This document shows positions 1 to 9,100 of a stretch of 39,662 nucleotides of DNA, piece by piece. This DNA is from Burkholderiales bacterium. Lineage in GTDB: Bacteria > Pseudomonadota > Gammaproteobacteria > Burkholderiales > Ga0077523. The stretch lies in contig JAIEQG010000005.1 in NCBI GenBank assembly GCA_019747905.1, positions 1 through 39,662 on the forward strand. Reading direction: 5' to 3'. Below the pieces are notes generated by a model. It made no database searches and was not told the DNA's origin. It worked only from the letters and a program-made list of their open reading frames with translations. The position numbers were made by a program, and so were the translations under genes. The stretch's first letter is position 1, and the number at the start of each line of letters is the position of its first letter.

Positions 1-282
1 CAGACGCGCGTCGACTGCGTAGGAATGATCGATGCCCGGTCGAATGGAACCTGGGACGCATCGGGTTACTGCATGCACACCGATCGGGACGGTCATCAGT
101 GGGTCGGGAAATGGCGCAACGGCTCTTCTCAGAACGGGCAGGGCGCGTTCGAGGCCTTCCAGGGCGTCAGCGGCAAGTACATTGGTGCGACCGGAGGCGG
201 TGTGGTCACGTGTACCGAACTTAGTGCGGGGCCGAGGGGCTCGAGCGTCTGCGTCAACAAGGGAGAGCTCGTCATCAAGTAG
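1..282 (+). CDS. 3' part of a small unknown protein gene (cut by window edge)
   Basis: The reading frame is open from the first base, so the true start lies outside the window; an internal ATG at 25 is not needed as a start. The visible 93 residues are rich in Gly, Ser and Thr and contain four cysteines. They include a G-K-Y-x-G-A-T-G-G-G stretch near residues 60-69. That stretch is reminiscent of small proteobacterial beta-rich, probably exported, proteins with repeated Gly-rich turns, but I cannot name a family with confidence. The paired Cys residues would suit a disulfide-bonded periplasmic protein, which is inference. The next gene follows 19 bp after the stop on the same strand, so the two may be cotranscribed. 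Confidence 0.6.
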   Translation, partial: QTRVDCVGMIDARSNGTWDASGYCMHTDRDGHQWVGKWRNGSSQNGQGAFEAFQGVSGKYIGATGGGVVTCTELSAGPRGSSVCVNKGELVIK

Positions 283-301
283 GTGGTGTGGCCGGCCGAC
301 C

Positions 302-490
302 ATGGACAGCTACGTCGTACACATCTTCCGGCGCCCCGACGAAGGGAGCGACGCGCTCGTCGGGCTGGTCGAGCGTATTGGCCAGGGCGACCGAAAGGCG
401 TTCCACGATCAGGCACAGCTTCTTGCCTTCCTGATGCGGGAGAACGGGGATTCGACGCGAAAGCGTTGCGACGTCGTGAAGAAGCCATAG
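302..490 (+). CDS. Small conserved-type hypothetical protein, 62 aa
   Basis: This 62-residue frame starts at ATG 302. It begins with a short beta-like segment (M-D-S-Y-V-V-H-I-F-R-R) and continues with an amphipathic helical part containing L-V-G-L-V-E and A-F-x-x-x-x-x-L-L-A-F-L. The composition fits a short soluble protein of the kind often annotated in betaproteobacteria as hypothetical, with a basic C-terminus ending K-K-P. A longer frame opening at 32 exists, but its first 90 residues are Arg-rich shadow sequence of the upstream gene, so ATG 302 is the better start. No strong ribosome binding site is visible. Function is unknown. It converges on the TPR38-like gene at 567. Confidence 0.5.
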   Translation: MDSYVVHIFRRPDEGSDALVGLVERIGQGDRKAFHDQAQLLAFLMRENGDSTRKRCDVVKKP

Positions 491-566
491 GCAATACAGT
501 GAACCCGCGCGCGGATTGCGGGTCCCTCGACCGCGAAGGCCGGTCCGTCCGACGATCAGATCGAAG

Positions 567-1808
567 TCAGGCCGCCCTTCTCAACCCGTCAGTCGTTCTG
601 CCGGAAGTCGTCGGGTGAGTCGGTCCAATCGCCCAGCGTGTGCGCTGAGCGTCACCACGCGCAATGACATCGAACAGATCGAGTTGCACGTGACTGCCAC
701 CGCAATCGCCTAGTGACACGCGCAGGTCTCCCCACAGTTCGCGCGCTTGGCCATGCCGGCCTTCAGCCCAGGCCGTCAGCACCCGCAGCCCCGGCTGCGT
801 GATGCTACGTGCGCGCGATGCCGCGAAGTCCTGTCTCATCGCGCAGTGATCGATCACACGAGAAAGCCGTTGCATACGATCGTGCTGACCTGCAGCTTCG
901 TGCGCGATGGCTGCATGCAGGTCGACGAACGGCCAGAACCCGGGCGTCATCGACCGTTCGAACGCGTCGGACAGGCGAAGCCAGCGGCCATTCTCGTCCC
1001 CACCATCGTCTTGCAGCCGCCACAACAACGCCGTCGCGTCGCATGCGTCCAGCGCAGATTGTGCGCTGGCCGGCAGCAGCCATCCGTCAAGAATGCCCAG
1101 AGCGGAGGCGTAGCTGCCTTGCTCCACATGGAACATGGCGAGGTGCCACGCGTTGTGGGTCCGCATGCGGCTGTCGCTTTCCCAGTGGGCGCGCTGATCG
1201 CGCATCCATTGCGCGCCGTGGGCCGACCTGCCGGAGGCGGCAATCGCGTGCGCGACTGCGTGGACACCTATCGGACAGGAAGGATCACCCCTGAGCGCCT
1301 GCCGACCGAGCGACTCGGCATAGTCGCTATCGCCACCTTCCGCATGGGCGAAGCACGTCATGGCGAGCAGAAACCCGAATCCCACCTGGTCGCCACTCCA
1401 GGCAGCCAGGTGTTCGTCCATGAGCTTGCACAGTCGCTCGTGCCAGCCGAGAAAGAAAAAGCACGACTGCAACAACCGCAGGGCGACCAGGTCGTCGGGC
1501 CACCGGTTTGTGATCGACACGTAGGCTTCGGCGGCAGCCACGGGGTCGCCCGAACACCATGCCTCCGCCGCCAGTACATGGGCGTCGGTGCGCGCCGCGA
1601 GCGGCATGCCGTCGAAGGCGGCGATCGCTGCGCCGATGGCGGGGAACGCAGCCGGGTTCTTCGCGAGCACGCCCACGGCGATCCGGATGATCTGTGCCTG
1701 TTCGAACTCGGCATGGCCGGGTCCGACATGGCGCAGCTCCGCAACGGGATCGCCGGCGGCACGCAGGAAGCAATCGAGGGCATGAGCGGTGAGTAGCATG
1801 GGCGGCAT
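567..1808 (-). CDS. TPR38-like tetratricopeptide repeat protein
   Basis: The 413-residue product resembles the tetratricopeptide repeat protein 38 (TTC38) family, helical-repeat proteins found in bacteria and animals whose biochemical role is not settled. The sequence is a run of helix-turn-helix units: early Ala-rich repeats with an A-A-E-A-x-x-S-G-D-P-V-A-A-A-E-A-Y pattern, a W-P-D-D-L-V-A-L-R-L repeat, and the central H-A-V-A-H-A segment followed by T-H-N-A-W-H-L-A-M-F-H. These His-containing motifs are typical of the family. There is no signal peptide or membrane helix, so it is probably cytoplasmic. The frame is open further upstream, but that stretch reads through a repeat element, so I chose the ATG at 1808 (another Met lies at 1799). 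No operon partner is evident. Confidence 0.8.
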   Translation of the reverse strand: MPPMLLTAHALDCFLRAAGDPVAELRHVGPGHAEFEQAQIIRIAVGVLAKNPAAFPAIGAAIAAFDGMPLAARTDAHVLAAEAWCSGDPVAAAEAYVSITNRWPDDLVALRLLQSCFFFLGWHERLCKLMDEHLAAWSGDQVGFGFLLAMTCFAHAEGGDSDYAESLGRQALRGDPSCPIGVHAVAHAIAASGRSAHGAQWMRDQRAHWESDSRMRTHNAWHLAMFHVEQGSYASALGILDGWLLPASAQSALDACDATALLWRLQDDGGDENGRWLRLSDAFERSMTPGFWPFVDLHAAIAHEAAGQHDRMQRLSRVIDHCAMRQDFAASRARSITQPGLRVLTAWAEGRHGQARELWGDLRVSLGDCGGSHVQLDLFDVIARGDAQRTRWAIGPTHPTTSGRTTDGLRRAA

Positions 1809-1938
1809 TGTCGCTTCCGACCCGCGTTCCTGACTTGATGCAGGCTCCGGGGGACTTTGCTGGCCGGCCGTATTTGCGAGGTTGGACCCCCTCGAACTGT
1901 CACCGGATGGCAACGACCTGTCTCTGGTTTCTTGGTTT

Positions 1939-2080
1939 GCCCCCATCCCAGCCTTCCCCCGGCTGACGCCGGGGGAAGGAGTGCCCGAGGAAATAGCGCC
2001 GAGGACGCAACTTTCCTTTGACGACCTCGCCACGTGCACTCCTTCCCTCACCGAAGGTGGGGGAAGGCTGGGATGGGGGC
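1939..2080. repeat. Nested-hairpin repeat element, copy A
   Basis: The left arm GCCCCCATCCCAGCCTTCCC pairs with the right arm ending GGGAAGGCTGGGATGGGGGC, giving an outer stem of about 20 bp around some 100 bp. The left half carries a smaller hairpin (CCCCCGGC/GCCGGGGG type). The last base overlaps the first base of the ABC exporter stop codon (2080-2082, minus strand). No ORF lies inside. It belongs to the same family as the elements at 4157, 29786, 35599 and 39341. Confidence 0.85.
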
Positions 2081-3828
2081 TACGCGGTTGCCTCCAGCGG
2101 GCGTTCCTCGATCTCTTCCCCGAGGAAACCGCCCGATTGCCGCGCCCACAGCTTCGCGTAGAGGCCGTTCGCGGCCAGCAACTGGGCGTGCGGCCCGCTT
2201 TCCACCACCCGCCCGCGATCGAGCACGACCAGCCGATCCATGCGCACGATGGTGCTCAGGCGGTGGGCGATGGCGATCACGGTCTTGCCTTCCATGATCG
2301 TGTCGAGCTGCTCCTGGATGGCGGCTTCGATCTCGCTGTCGAGCGCTGACGTGGCTTCGTCGAGCACCAGGATGGGGGCGTCCTTGAGGATCACCCGTGC
2401 CAGCGCCACCCGCTGGCGTTGCCCGCCCGACAGCTTCACACCGCGCTCGCCGGCGTGGGCGTCGTAGCCGGTGCGGTCCTTCCAGTCGCGCAATGCGAGG
2501 ATGAACTCGTGCGCGTGCGCGCGCATGGCGGCGGCCTCGATCTGAGCCTGGGTCGCGTCGGGTCGCCCGTAGCGGATGTTGTCGGCGATGGACCGGTGCA
2601 GCAGTGACGTGTCCTGGGTGACCACGCCGATGGCACCTCGCAGGCTTTCCTGCGTGACGGTACGGATGTCCTGGCCGTCGACGCGAATCGCACCACCTTC
2701 GACATCGTGAAACCGCAACAACAGATTCACGAGCGTCGATTTGCCGGCCCCACTGCGCCCCACCACACCGACCCGTTCACCGGAACGAACGACGAGGTCG
2801 AGATCGTGAAGCACGGCCGCGTTCTGGTCAGCGGGGCGGCCGTAGCTGAAGCGGACACGATCGAAACGCACTTCACCCTTCGTCACCGAAAGCGGTACCG
2901 CGTCCGGCGCATCGACGAGAGCGAGCGGGCGCGCGATGCTGTCCATGCCTTCCTGCACCACGCCGACGTTCTCGAAGATGCCGCTCACTTCCCAGCTCAC
3001 CCAGCCGGCCATGTTGGAGACCTGCCACGCCAGGGGAATCGCGGTCGCGACGACGGCGGGGGTCGCAGCGCCGTGATACCAGAGCCACCCCCCGAGCACC
3101 GCGGTGCTGGTGACGAGCAGCGCGTTCATCGCGGCCAGGGTGCCGACGAACAAGGTGCTCCAGCGCATGTGCCGCTGCATCCGCTGCTCGTGTTCGTCAA
3201 GGCTCTCGCGGACATGGGCATCCTCGTCGCGGGCGCGTGCGAAAAGCTTCACGGTGAGGATGTTCGTGTAGCTGTCCACCACCCGTCCCATGACTTGCGA
3301 GCGTGCTTCGGAACTTGCGCGCGACAGATCACGCATGCGCGGCACGAAGATGCGCAGGAACGTGGCGTAGGCCACCATCCAGACGATGGTCGGGATCGCC
3401 AGCACCGGATGGGACGTCAGCATGACCACGAGGGCCGACAGGCCGTAGACCGCGATGTACCAGATGGCACGGATGCTCGACACCACGCTCTCGCGCAGCG
3501 AATTCGCCGTGTTCATCACCCGGTTGGCGATGCGGCCGGCAAAGTCGTTCTGGAAGAAACTCCATGACTGCCGTACCACGTGCCAGTGGTTCTGCCAGCG
3601 GATCTCGGTGGTGATACCGGGCAGCACCGCGTTGAGCCGCATGAGGCAATCGAGGAACACGGCTGCTGGTCGTGCGAACAGGAACAGCGCTGCCAGCACC
3701 AGCAATGTGCGGCCGTCAGCGGCGAGCGCGGCGACCGGGTCGCTCGCCGTCATCAGTCCCACCAGGCGACCGATGAAGATCGGCACGACCGTGTCGAGCA
3801 GCGCCACGCACAGGCTCGCGGCCAGCAT
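2080..3828 (-). CDS. ABC exporter, fused permease and ATPase (half-transporter)
   Basis: The product is an ABCB-type half-transporter that probably works as a homodimer in the inner membrane; its substrate cannot be read from the sequence. Residues 1-300 hold a six-helix transmembrane domain. Residues about 318-575 form the ATPase, with Walker A G-R-S-G-A-G-K-S-T near 357, signature L-S-G-G-Q-R-Q-R near 466, Walker B I-L-V-L-D-E-A-T near 486, and an A-H-R-L-S-T switch His. The first ATG is at 3828, but convincing family sequence (a G-P-P-A-S-L-W-G-F-Y-R-H-F-L segment) continues in frame to about 3966 with no ATG, GTG or TTG. The true start may therefore be non-canonical or hidden by a sequence error. 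The stop codon overlaps repeat copy A. Confidence 0.88.
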   Translation of the reverse strand: MLAASLCVALLDTVVPIFIGRLVGLMTASDPVAALAADGRTLLVLAALFLFARPAAVFLDCLMRLNAVLPGITTEIRWQNHWHVVRQSWSFFQNDFAGRIANRVMNTANSLRESVVSSIRAIWYIAVYGLSALVVMLTSHPVLAIPTIVWMVAYATFLRIFVPRMRDLSRASSEARSQVMGRVVDSYTNILTVKLFARARDEDAHVRESLDEHEQRMQRHMRWSTLFVGTLAAMNALLVTSTAVLGGWLWYHGAATPAVVATAIPLAWQVSNMAGWVSWEVSGIFENVGVVQEGMDSIARPLALVDAPDAVPLSVTKGEVRFDRVRFSYGRPADQNAAVLHDLDLVVRSGERVGVVGRSGAGKSTLVNLLLRFHDVEGGAIRVDGQDIRTVTQESLRGAIGVVTQDTSLLHRSIADNIRYGRPDATQAQIEAAAMRAHAHEFILALRDWKDRTGYDAHAGERGVKLSGGQRQRVALARVILKDAPILVLDEATSALDSEIEAAIQEQLDTIMEGKTVIAIAHRLSTIVRMDRLVVLDRGRVVESGPHAQLLAANGLYAKLWARQSGGFLGEEIEERPLEATA

Positions 3829-4011
3829 GCCTGCATATACGCGCGGATGCTGCCGCAGAAAATGCCGGTAGAAGCCCCACAGCGAAGCGGGCGGTCCGGA
3901 GGTGGGCGTTACCGTTCCCGGTGGAACGGCGGTCCCGCGGACGAAAGATTCGAAGAAACGAAAAACTTGAACGGCCTTTGGCGTCAGAAGCGACGGTGAA
4001 CCTGGAGCTTA
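3829..4011 (-). other. Probable N-terminal coding extension of the ABC exporter
   Basis: Read on the minus strand in the exporter's frame, these bases are open from a TAA at 4009-4011 to the ATG at 3828. They encode a segment with V-F-R-F-F-E-S-F-V-R-G, then a Pro-rich linker, then L-W-G-F-Y-R-H-F-L-R. This matches the usual amphipathic N-terminus and linker of this half-transporter group. Only CTG codons (3985, 3880, 3856) could serve as starts in frame. The translated region therefore probably exceeds the ATG-defined gene by 40-60 codons. Confidence 0.5.
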
Positions 4012-4156
4012 ACGCAGGCGTCGCTCGATCGCGACCGCGCGGTCTAGGCTCCAGTGAGCGCCTCGGTCGAAGCGCTCATGAACGGCAGTTGCTGGGAAGC
4101 GATCGACTTCGGCATCAAGGCACGGGCGAGCGTTGCGCGCAGTTCGTACCATCGCT

Positions 4157-4247
4157 GCCCCCACCCCGACCCTCCCCCGGCACAGCCGGGGGAGGGAGCC
4201 GTACACCCCTTCCCCCAACTTCGTTGGGGGAAGGTTGGGATGGTGGC
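4157..4247. repeat. Nested-hairpin repeat element, copy B
   Basis: Outer arms GCCCCCACCCCGACC and GGTTGGGATGGTGGC are imperfect reverse complements. Between them lie two perfect hairpins, one of the form CCCTCCCCCGGC...GCCGGGGGAGGG and one of the form TTCCCCCAAC...GTTGGGGGAA. The element occupies the roughly 500-bp non-coding stretch between the LysR stop (4326) and the ABC exporter. I see no gene in the remaining bases of that stretch (4012-4156 and 4248-4325). It could serve as a terminator downstream of the LysR gene. Confidence 0.85.
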
Positions 4248-4325
4248 AAACGCCATCGCTTGCGCGCTGACCGCGAGCCGCCACCCAGGCCCACCTCCAC
4301 CGAAACTCGTATCGGGGTGCCGAAG

Positions 4326-5261
4326 CTAGCCCACCGCCGCGCGGGGCGCAGCGACTTCGGACGACGTATCCAGTAGCGGATCCCGCTTCTGCCGAAGCAG
4401 GTAGTCCAGGAATGCCTGCGCTGCCGCCGAAAGCTGCTGCCCGCCCAGATGCACGATGTGCCAATGCTGCGCGACGGGAAAACCTTCCACGTCGAGCACG
4501 GCGATCGCGCTGTCCGCAGCATTCAGCGCATGGCGCGACAGGATCGCGACACCGCGCCCCGCGGCCACCGCCTGCTTGATCGCCTCGCTCGAACCCAGTT
4601 CGGTACGGTCCTTCAACTCCACGCCCTGCTCGCGAAACAGTCGCTCCGTAGCGAGGCGAGTACCTGACCCCCGCTCACGCAGCAGCAGGGTCTCGTCGCT
4701 CAGGCGTTGGAGCGGAATACGCTGCTTCCCCGCCAGGGGATGGCGCGCGGAGGCGATCGCCACCAGAGGGTTGTCGAGAAATGCGTACTGCACGATGTCG
4801 AAATGCTGCGGCGGCGTTCCCATGATGTAGAGATCGTCGTCGGCGCGCGCCAGACGCTCGATGACGGTATCGCGGTGTCCCACCTCGATCGAGACGTCGA
4901 TGGCGGGGTGGCGCTCCCGGAACGGCGCCATCAGGCGCGGCAGGAAATACTCGGCGGTGGACACGCACGCGATCCGCAGGCGTCCACGCCGCAACGCGCG
5001 CAGGTCTGCGACTGTGGTTTCGAACCGCGACCAGGTCTCGAAAATCTCGGTGGTAGTGCTGAGCAGTTCGGCGCCTGCATCCGTCAGCACGATCCGCTTG
5101 CCGAGCTGCTCGAGCAGCGGCTGCCCTACCGCCTCGCCGAGCTGCTTCATCTGCATGGAGACGGTGGATTGCGACAGGTACAGCTCCTCGGCCGCCCGCG
5201 TAAAGCTGCCGACACGCGCGACGCATTCGAAGACCTTGAGCTGCCGCAAGGTCACGTGCAT
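4326..5261 (-). CDS. LysR-family transcriptional regulator, CbbR-like
   Basis: The N-terminal M-H-V-T-L-R-Q-L and the A-A-E-E-L-Y-L-S-Q-S-T-V-S-M-Q-M-K-Q-L helix-turn-helix (residues about 18-40) are close to CbbR, the LysR regulator of Calvin-cycle operons. A type 2 periplasmic-binding-protein-like effector domain follows (about 90-295). The length of 311 residues is normal. No cbb genes lie in the window, and the divergent neighbour encodes a DUF4197 protein, so the target is unknown. It could equally regulate another metabolic operon in the CysB/CbbR part of the family. I chose ATG 5261 because family members begin with M-H-V-T-L; an in-frame ATG at 5288 would add nine residues. Neither start has a clear ribosome binding site. 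Confidence 0.85.
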   Translation of the reverse strand: MHVTLRQLKVFECVARVGSFTRAAEELYLSQSTVSMQMKQLGEAVGQPLLEQLGKRIVLTDAGAELLSTTTEIFETWSRFETTVADLRALRRGRLRIACVSTAEYFLPRLMAPFRERHPAIDVSIEVGHRDTVIERLARADDDLYIMGTPPQHFDIVQYAFLDNPLVAIASARHPLAGKQRIPLQRLSDETLLLRERGSGTRLATERLFREQGVELKDRTELGSSEAIKQAVAAGRGVAILSRHALNAADSAIAVLDVEGFPVAQHWHIVHLGGQQLSAAAQAFLDYLLRQKRDPLLDTSSEVAAPRAAVG

Positions 5262-5386
5262 CGAAGGGCGATGGTGCTGTCGACTCATACGCGCAAAAGT
5301 ATCGCATGCCGGGCGCCGTCGCCGCCATTTGCCCCCCCGGTGCGTGCGGTCTATTCTTCGGGGGTACCGTTCCCGCCCGAGCCCGC

Positions 5387-6073
5387 ATGAACCTTCGTAT
5401 CGCCGCGCTGTTCGCCGTTTGCCTCCTGGCACCCGCCGTCCATGCGGCGAATCTGTCAGATCTGCGCGATGCAGAGGTGGCCAAGGGTCTGCGCGAAGCC
5501 CTCGAAGTGGGCGTCACGAACGCAGTGACCAAGCTGGGGCACGAGAACGGGTTCATGGGTAATGAAGCAGTACGGATCCCGATGCCGGAAAGCCTGCAGA
5601 AGGTGGAATCCGGCATGCGCAAGCTCGGCATGGGCAAGCAGGCCGACGAACTGGTGGCGACGATGAACCGCGCTGCGGAGCAGGCGGTGCCCGAGGCGAA
5701 GATGCTGCTGGTGAACGCCACGCGCAAGCTGACGATCGACGACGCGAAGAAGATCCTCACCGGCCCCGACGACGCCGCAACCCAGTACTTCCGGGCGCAG
5801 AGCGGCGAGCAACTGACACAGCGCTTCTTGCCCATCGTCGCGCGCGAGACCAAGAAGCTGAAGCTGGCCGACTACTACAACCGCTTCGCCAACCGGGGCG
5901 TCGCACTCGGGCTGGTGCGCACCGAGGACGCCAACCTCGACGAGTACGTGACGCGCAAGGCGCTCGACGGGTTGTTCCTGGTGGTGGCGGAGGAAGAGCG
6001 CGCGATCCGCGCCGATCCGATGGAATCGGGGAAGCGTCTCATCAAGAAGGTGTTCGGGTCGATCGTTCCCTAG
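5387..6073 (+). CDS. DUF4197 family exported protein
   Basis: The 228-residue protein begins with a clear signal peptide (basic M-N-L-R-I, hydrophobic A-A-L-F-A-V-C-L-L-A, cleavage after A-V-H-A near residue 20), so it should be periplasmic. The mature part matches the DUF4197 pattern: G-L-R-E-A-L-E-V-G-V-T-N-A-V near the start, a helical V-R-I-P-M-P-E-S-L-Q-K-V segment, and the A-L-D-G-L-F-x-V-V-A-E-E-E motif with conserved R-A-D-P near the C-terminus. Family function is not established. I chose ATG 5387 over the upstream in-frame start at 5306 because it places the signal sequence at the N-terminus. It is divergent from the LysR gene across 125 bp that could hold shared control sites, although I see no clear LysR dyad there. 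Confidence 0.88.
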   Translation: MNLRIAALFAVCLLAPAVHAANLSDLRDAEVAKGLREALEVGVTNAVTKLGHENGFMGNEAVRIPMPESLQKVESGMRKLGMGKQADELVATMNRAAEQAVPEAKMLLVNATRKLTIDDAKKILTGPDDAATQYFRAQSGEQLTQRFLPIVARETKKLKLADYYNRFANRGVALGLVRTEDANLDEYVTRKALDGLFLVVAEEERAIRADPMESGKRLIKKVFGSIVP

Positions 6074-6095
6074 GACCCGCAGGGGGGAGGTCCGG

Positions 6096-6101
6096 TAAAC
6101 T
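6096..6101 (+). promoter_or_regulatory. Possible -10 element before the FAD/Fe-S dehydrogenase gene
   Basis: TAAACT lies 28 bp before ATG 6129 in a short GC-rich intergenic stretch, the usual place and form for a betaproteobacterial sigma-70 -10 box. No good -35 is visible, so this is weak. Confidence 0.3.
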
Positions 6102-6128
6102 CGGCTCCCGTTCCCGATCGTTCCGCGC

Positions 6129-9100
6129 ATGAACCCGTTCGACCTCGCACCCGCCACCACGCCGCGGCTGCGCGAAATCCCCTACAACTACACGTCGTAT
6201 TCCGATCGCGAGATCGTCATCCGCCTGCTCGGCGTGCGCCACTGGGCGCTGGTGGAGCAGCTGCGCGCCGAACGCCGGACCGGCCGCTCGGCGCGCATGC
6301 TGTACGAAGTGCTGGGCGACATCTGGGTCGTCAACCGCAATCCGTATCTGCAGGACGACCTTCTCGGCAATCGCAAACGCCGCCGCGCGCTGATCGAAGC
6401 CTTGCGGCATCGGCTGCGTCAGATCGAGGCGCGCCGCACCGGCGAGGATGCCCGGGTCAACGAGTTGCTCGGCGCAGCCCACGAGGCCGTTGACGCGTTC
6501 GAAGCGGACTTCGAGCGCACGCTGGAGCTGCGCCGCCGGGCATTGCGCCGCCTCGGTCGGGTGACCCGCCGCGACAATATTGCGTTCGACGGTCTTGCCC
6601 GCGTGTCGCACGTGACCGATGCCACCGACTGGCGCGTGGAGTATCCATTCGTCGTCCTGTATCCCGACGCCGAAGATGAAGTGGCACCCATGGTGCGTGC
6701 CTGCATCGAACTGGGCCTCACTATCATCCCGCGCGGTGGCGGTACGGGCTACACGGGCGGCGCCGTGCCGCTGACCCCGTTGTCGGCGGTCATCAATACC
6801 GAGAAGCTGGACCGGCTGGGGTCGGTCGAGCAGGCGCAACTGCCCGGCGTCGATGGGCCGATACCGGTGATCCGTTGCGGAGCAGGTGTCGTTACCCGTC
6901 GGGTCATGGAAGCGGCTGAAGCGGCCGGCCTGGTGTTCGCGGTCGATCCCACCTCGGCGGACGCTTCCTGTATCGGCGGCAATGTCGCGATGAACGCGGG
7001 CGGCAAGAAGGCCGTGCTGTGGGGTACCGCGCTCGACAATCTTGCGTCGTGGCGCATGGTCGATGCCAACGGAGCGTTGATCGAAGTCACCCGCATCGCG
7101 CACAACCGAGGCAAGATCCACGACGTCGACGTGGCACGCTTCGCGGTCCAACGATTTCGCAACGACGGGCGCACCCCCGAGGGCGAAGCGACCGTGTTGC
7201 AGATTCCCGGCCGGAGCTTTCGCAAGCAGGGGCTTGGCAAGGACGTCACCGACAAGTTCCTCGCGGGCCTGCCGGGGGTGCAGAAGGAAGGCTGCGACGG
7301 CCTCATCACGAGCGCCACGTTCATCCTGCATCGCATGCCGACGCACGTGCGCACCGTCTGTCTGGAGTTCTTCGGGCAGGTACGGGACGCGGTGCCCTCC
7401 ATCGTCGAGATCAAGTCGTTCATGGATCGCAATGCCGGTGCGGTGCTCGCCGGCCTGGAGCACCTCGACGAGCGGTACGTGAAAGCCGTCGGCTATGCCA
7501 CGAAAGCCAAGCGCGGCGCGCGGCCGAAAATGGTGCTGCTGGCTGACATCGCCAGCGACGACGAACGGGCGGCCGGCGAAGCGGCGTCCCAGGTGGTGCG
7601 CATCGCCAACGCGCGTGGTGCAGAAGGATTCATCGCGGTATCTGCCGAATCGCGCCGGAAGTTCTGGCTTGACCGCGCGCGTACCGCCGCCATCGCGAAG
7701 CACACCAACGCCTTCAAGATCAACGAAGACGTGGTGATTCCGCTCGAGCGGCTGGGCGAGTATTCGGACGGGATCGAGCGCATCAACATCGAGCTGTCGC
7801 TCGAGAACAAACTGGCGTTGCTCGACGAGCTGGGCGCCTATTTTGCGGGCGAGCTCGCGGTAAGTGCCCACGGGGAGGCACTCGCCGCCGCCGAACTGCT
7901 CGCGGGGCGGCCGGAAGGGGCCCTCGAGGTATTGCGATCGGCACGGACGCGCTGGCAGGCGCTGCTCGATCATCTCGACGATACGGCGGAGGGCGGATCG
8001 ACGGTATTCGCCACGTTGCAGAACCATTCGCAGCGCGTGTCCTGGAAGACCGAAGTGCGCGAACCCCTCATGCAGCTCTTCGACGGCCGGCCGTTCGACC
8101 CGATTCGCGCGAACATCGATGCGATCCACGCGCGCGTGCTGAAGGGGCGGGTGTTCGTGGCGCTGCACATGCATGCCGGCGACGGCAACGTGCACACCAA
8201 CATTCCCGTCAACTCCGACGACTACGCGATGCTGCAGCGGGCCAACGCCGCCGTGACGCGCATCATGAAGCTCGCGAAGTCCCTGGGCGGCGTGATCTCC
8301 GGCGAGCACGGCATCGGCATCACCAAGCTCGACTACCTGGAGCCGGGCGAAGTGGAGGCCTTTCGCCGCTACAAGGCGGACGTGGACCCCGAGGGGCATT
8401 TCAACCGCGGCAAGCTGCTGGCGGGGGCGAACCTCGACCAGGCCTATACGCCGTCGTTCGGTTTGCTCGAGCTGGAAAGCCTGATCCTCGAGCAAAGCGA
8501 GATCGGGCACATTTCCGACTCCATCAAGGACTGCCTGCGCTGCGGCAAGTGCAAGCCGGTGTGCGCGACCCACGTGCCGCGCGCCAATCTCCTGTATTCG
8601 CCGCGCAACAAGATTCTCGCGACTTCGCTGCTGATCGAGGCGTTCCTGTACGAAGAGCAGACGAGGCGCGGCATCTCGCTGCAGCATTTCGACGAGTTCT
8701 CCGACGTCGCCGATCACTGCACGGTGTGTCACAAGTGCGCGAACCCCTGTCCGGTCGACATCGACTTCGGCGACGTCTCGATGGCCATGCGCAATTTCCT
8801 GCGCAAGCACGGCCGCAAGAAGTTCAATCCGGGCACAGCCGCCTCGATGCTGTTCCTCAACGCAACCGACCCGGCGACGATCAAGCTGGTGCGCCAGGTG
8901 ATGATCGGCTGGGGCTACAAGGCGCAGCGCGCCGCCCACACCGTGGCCAAGCGTCTGGGCCTCATACAGCCGCAAGTGCGCCAACCGCCGGCAACGCTCG
9001 GCAAACCGCCGATCAAGGCGCAGGTGATCCACTTCATCAACAAGCCGATGCCGAAGTCGGTACCGCGGCGTACGGCGCGGGCGCTGCTCGACATCGAGGA

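Noticed and set aside
567..2051. N-terminal extension of the TPR38-like protein to 2051
   Set aside because: The added 81 residues translate repeat copy A and intergenic DNA, with Ser/Arg-rich low-complexity content.
4054..4329. Small plus-strand frame in the gap between the LysR and ABC exporter genes
   Set aside because: Two thirds of it reads through repeat copy B, and no ribosome binding site or conserved feature is visible.
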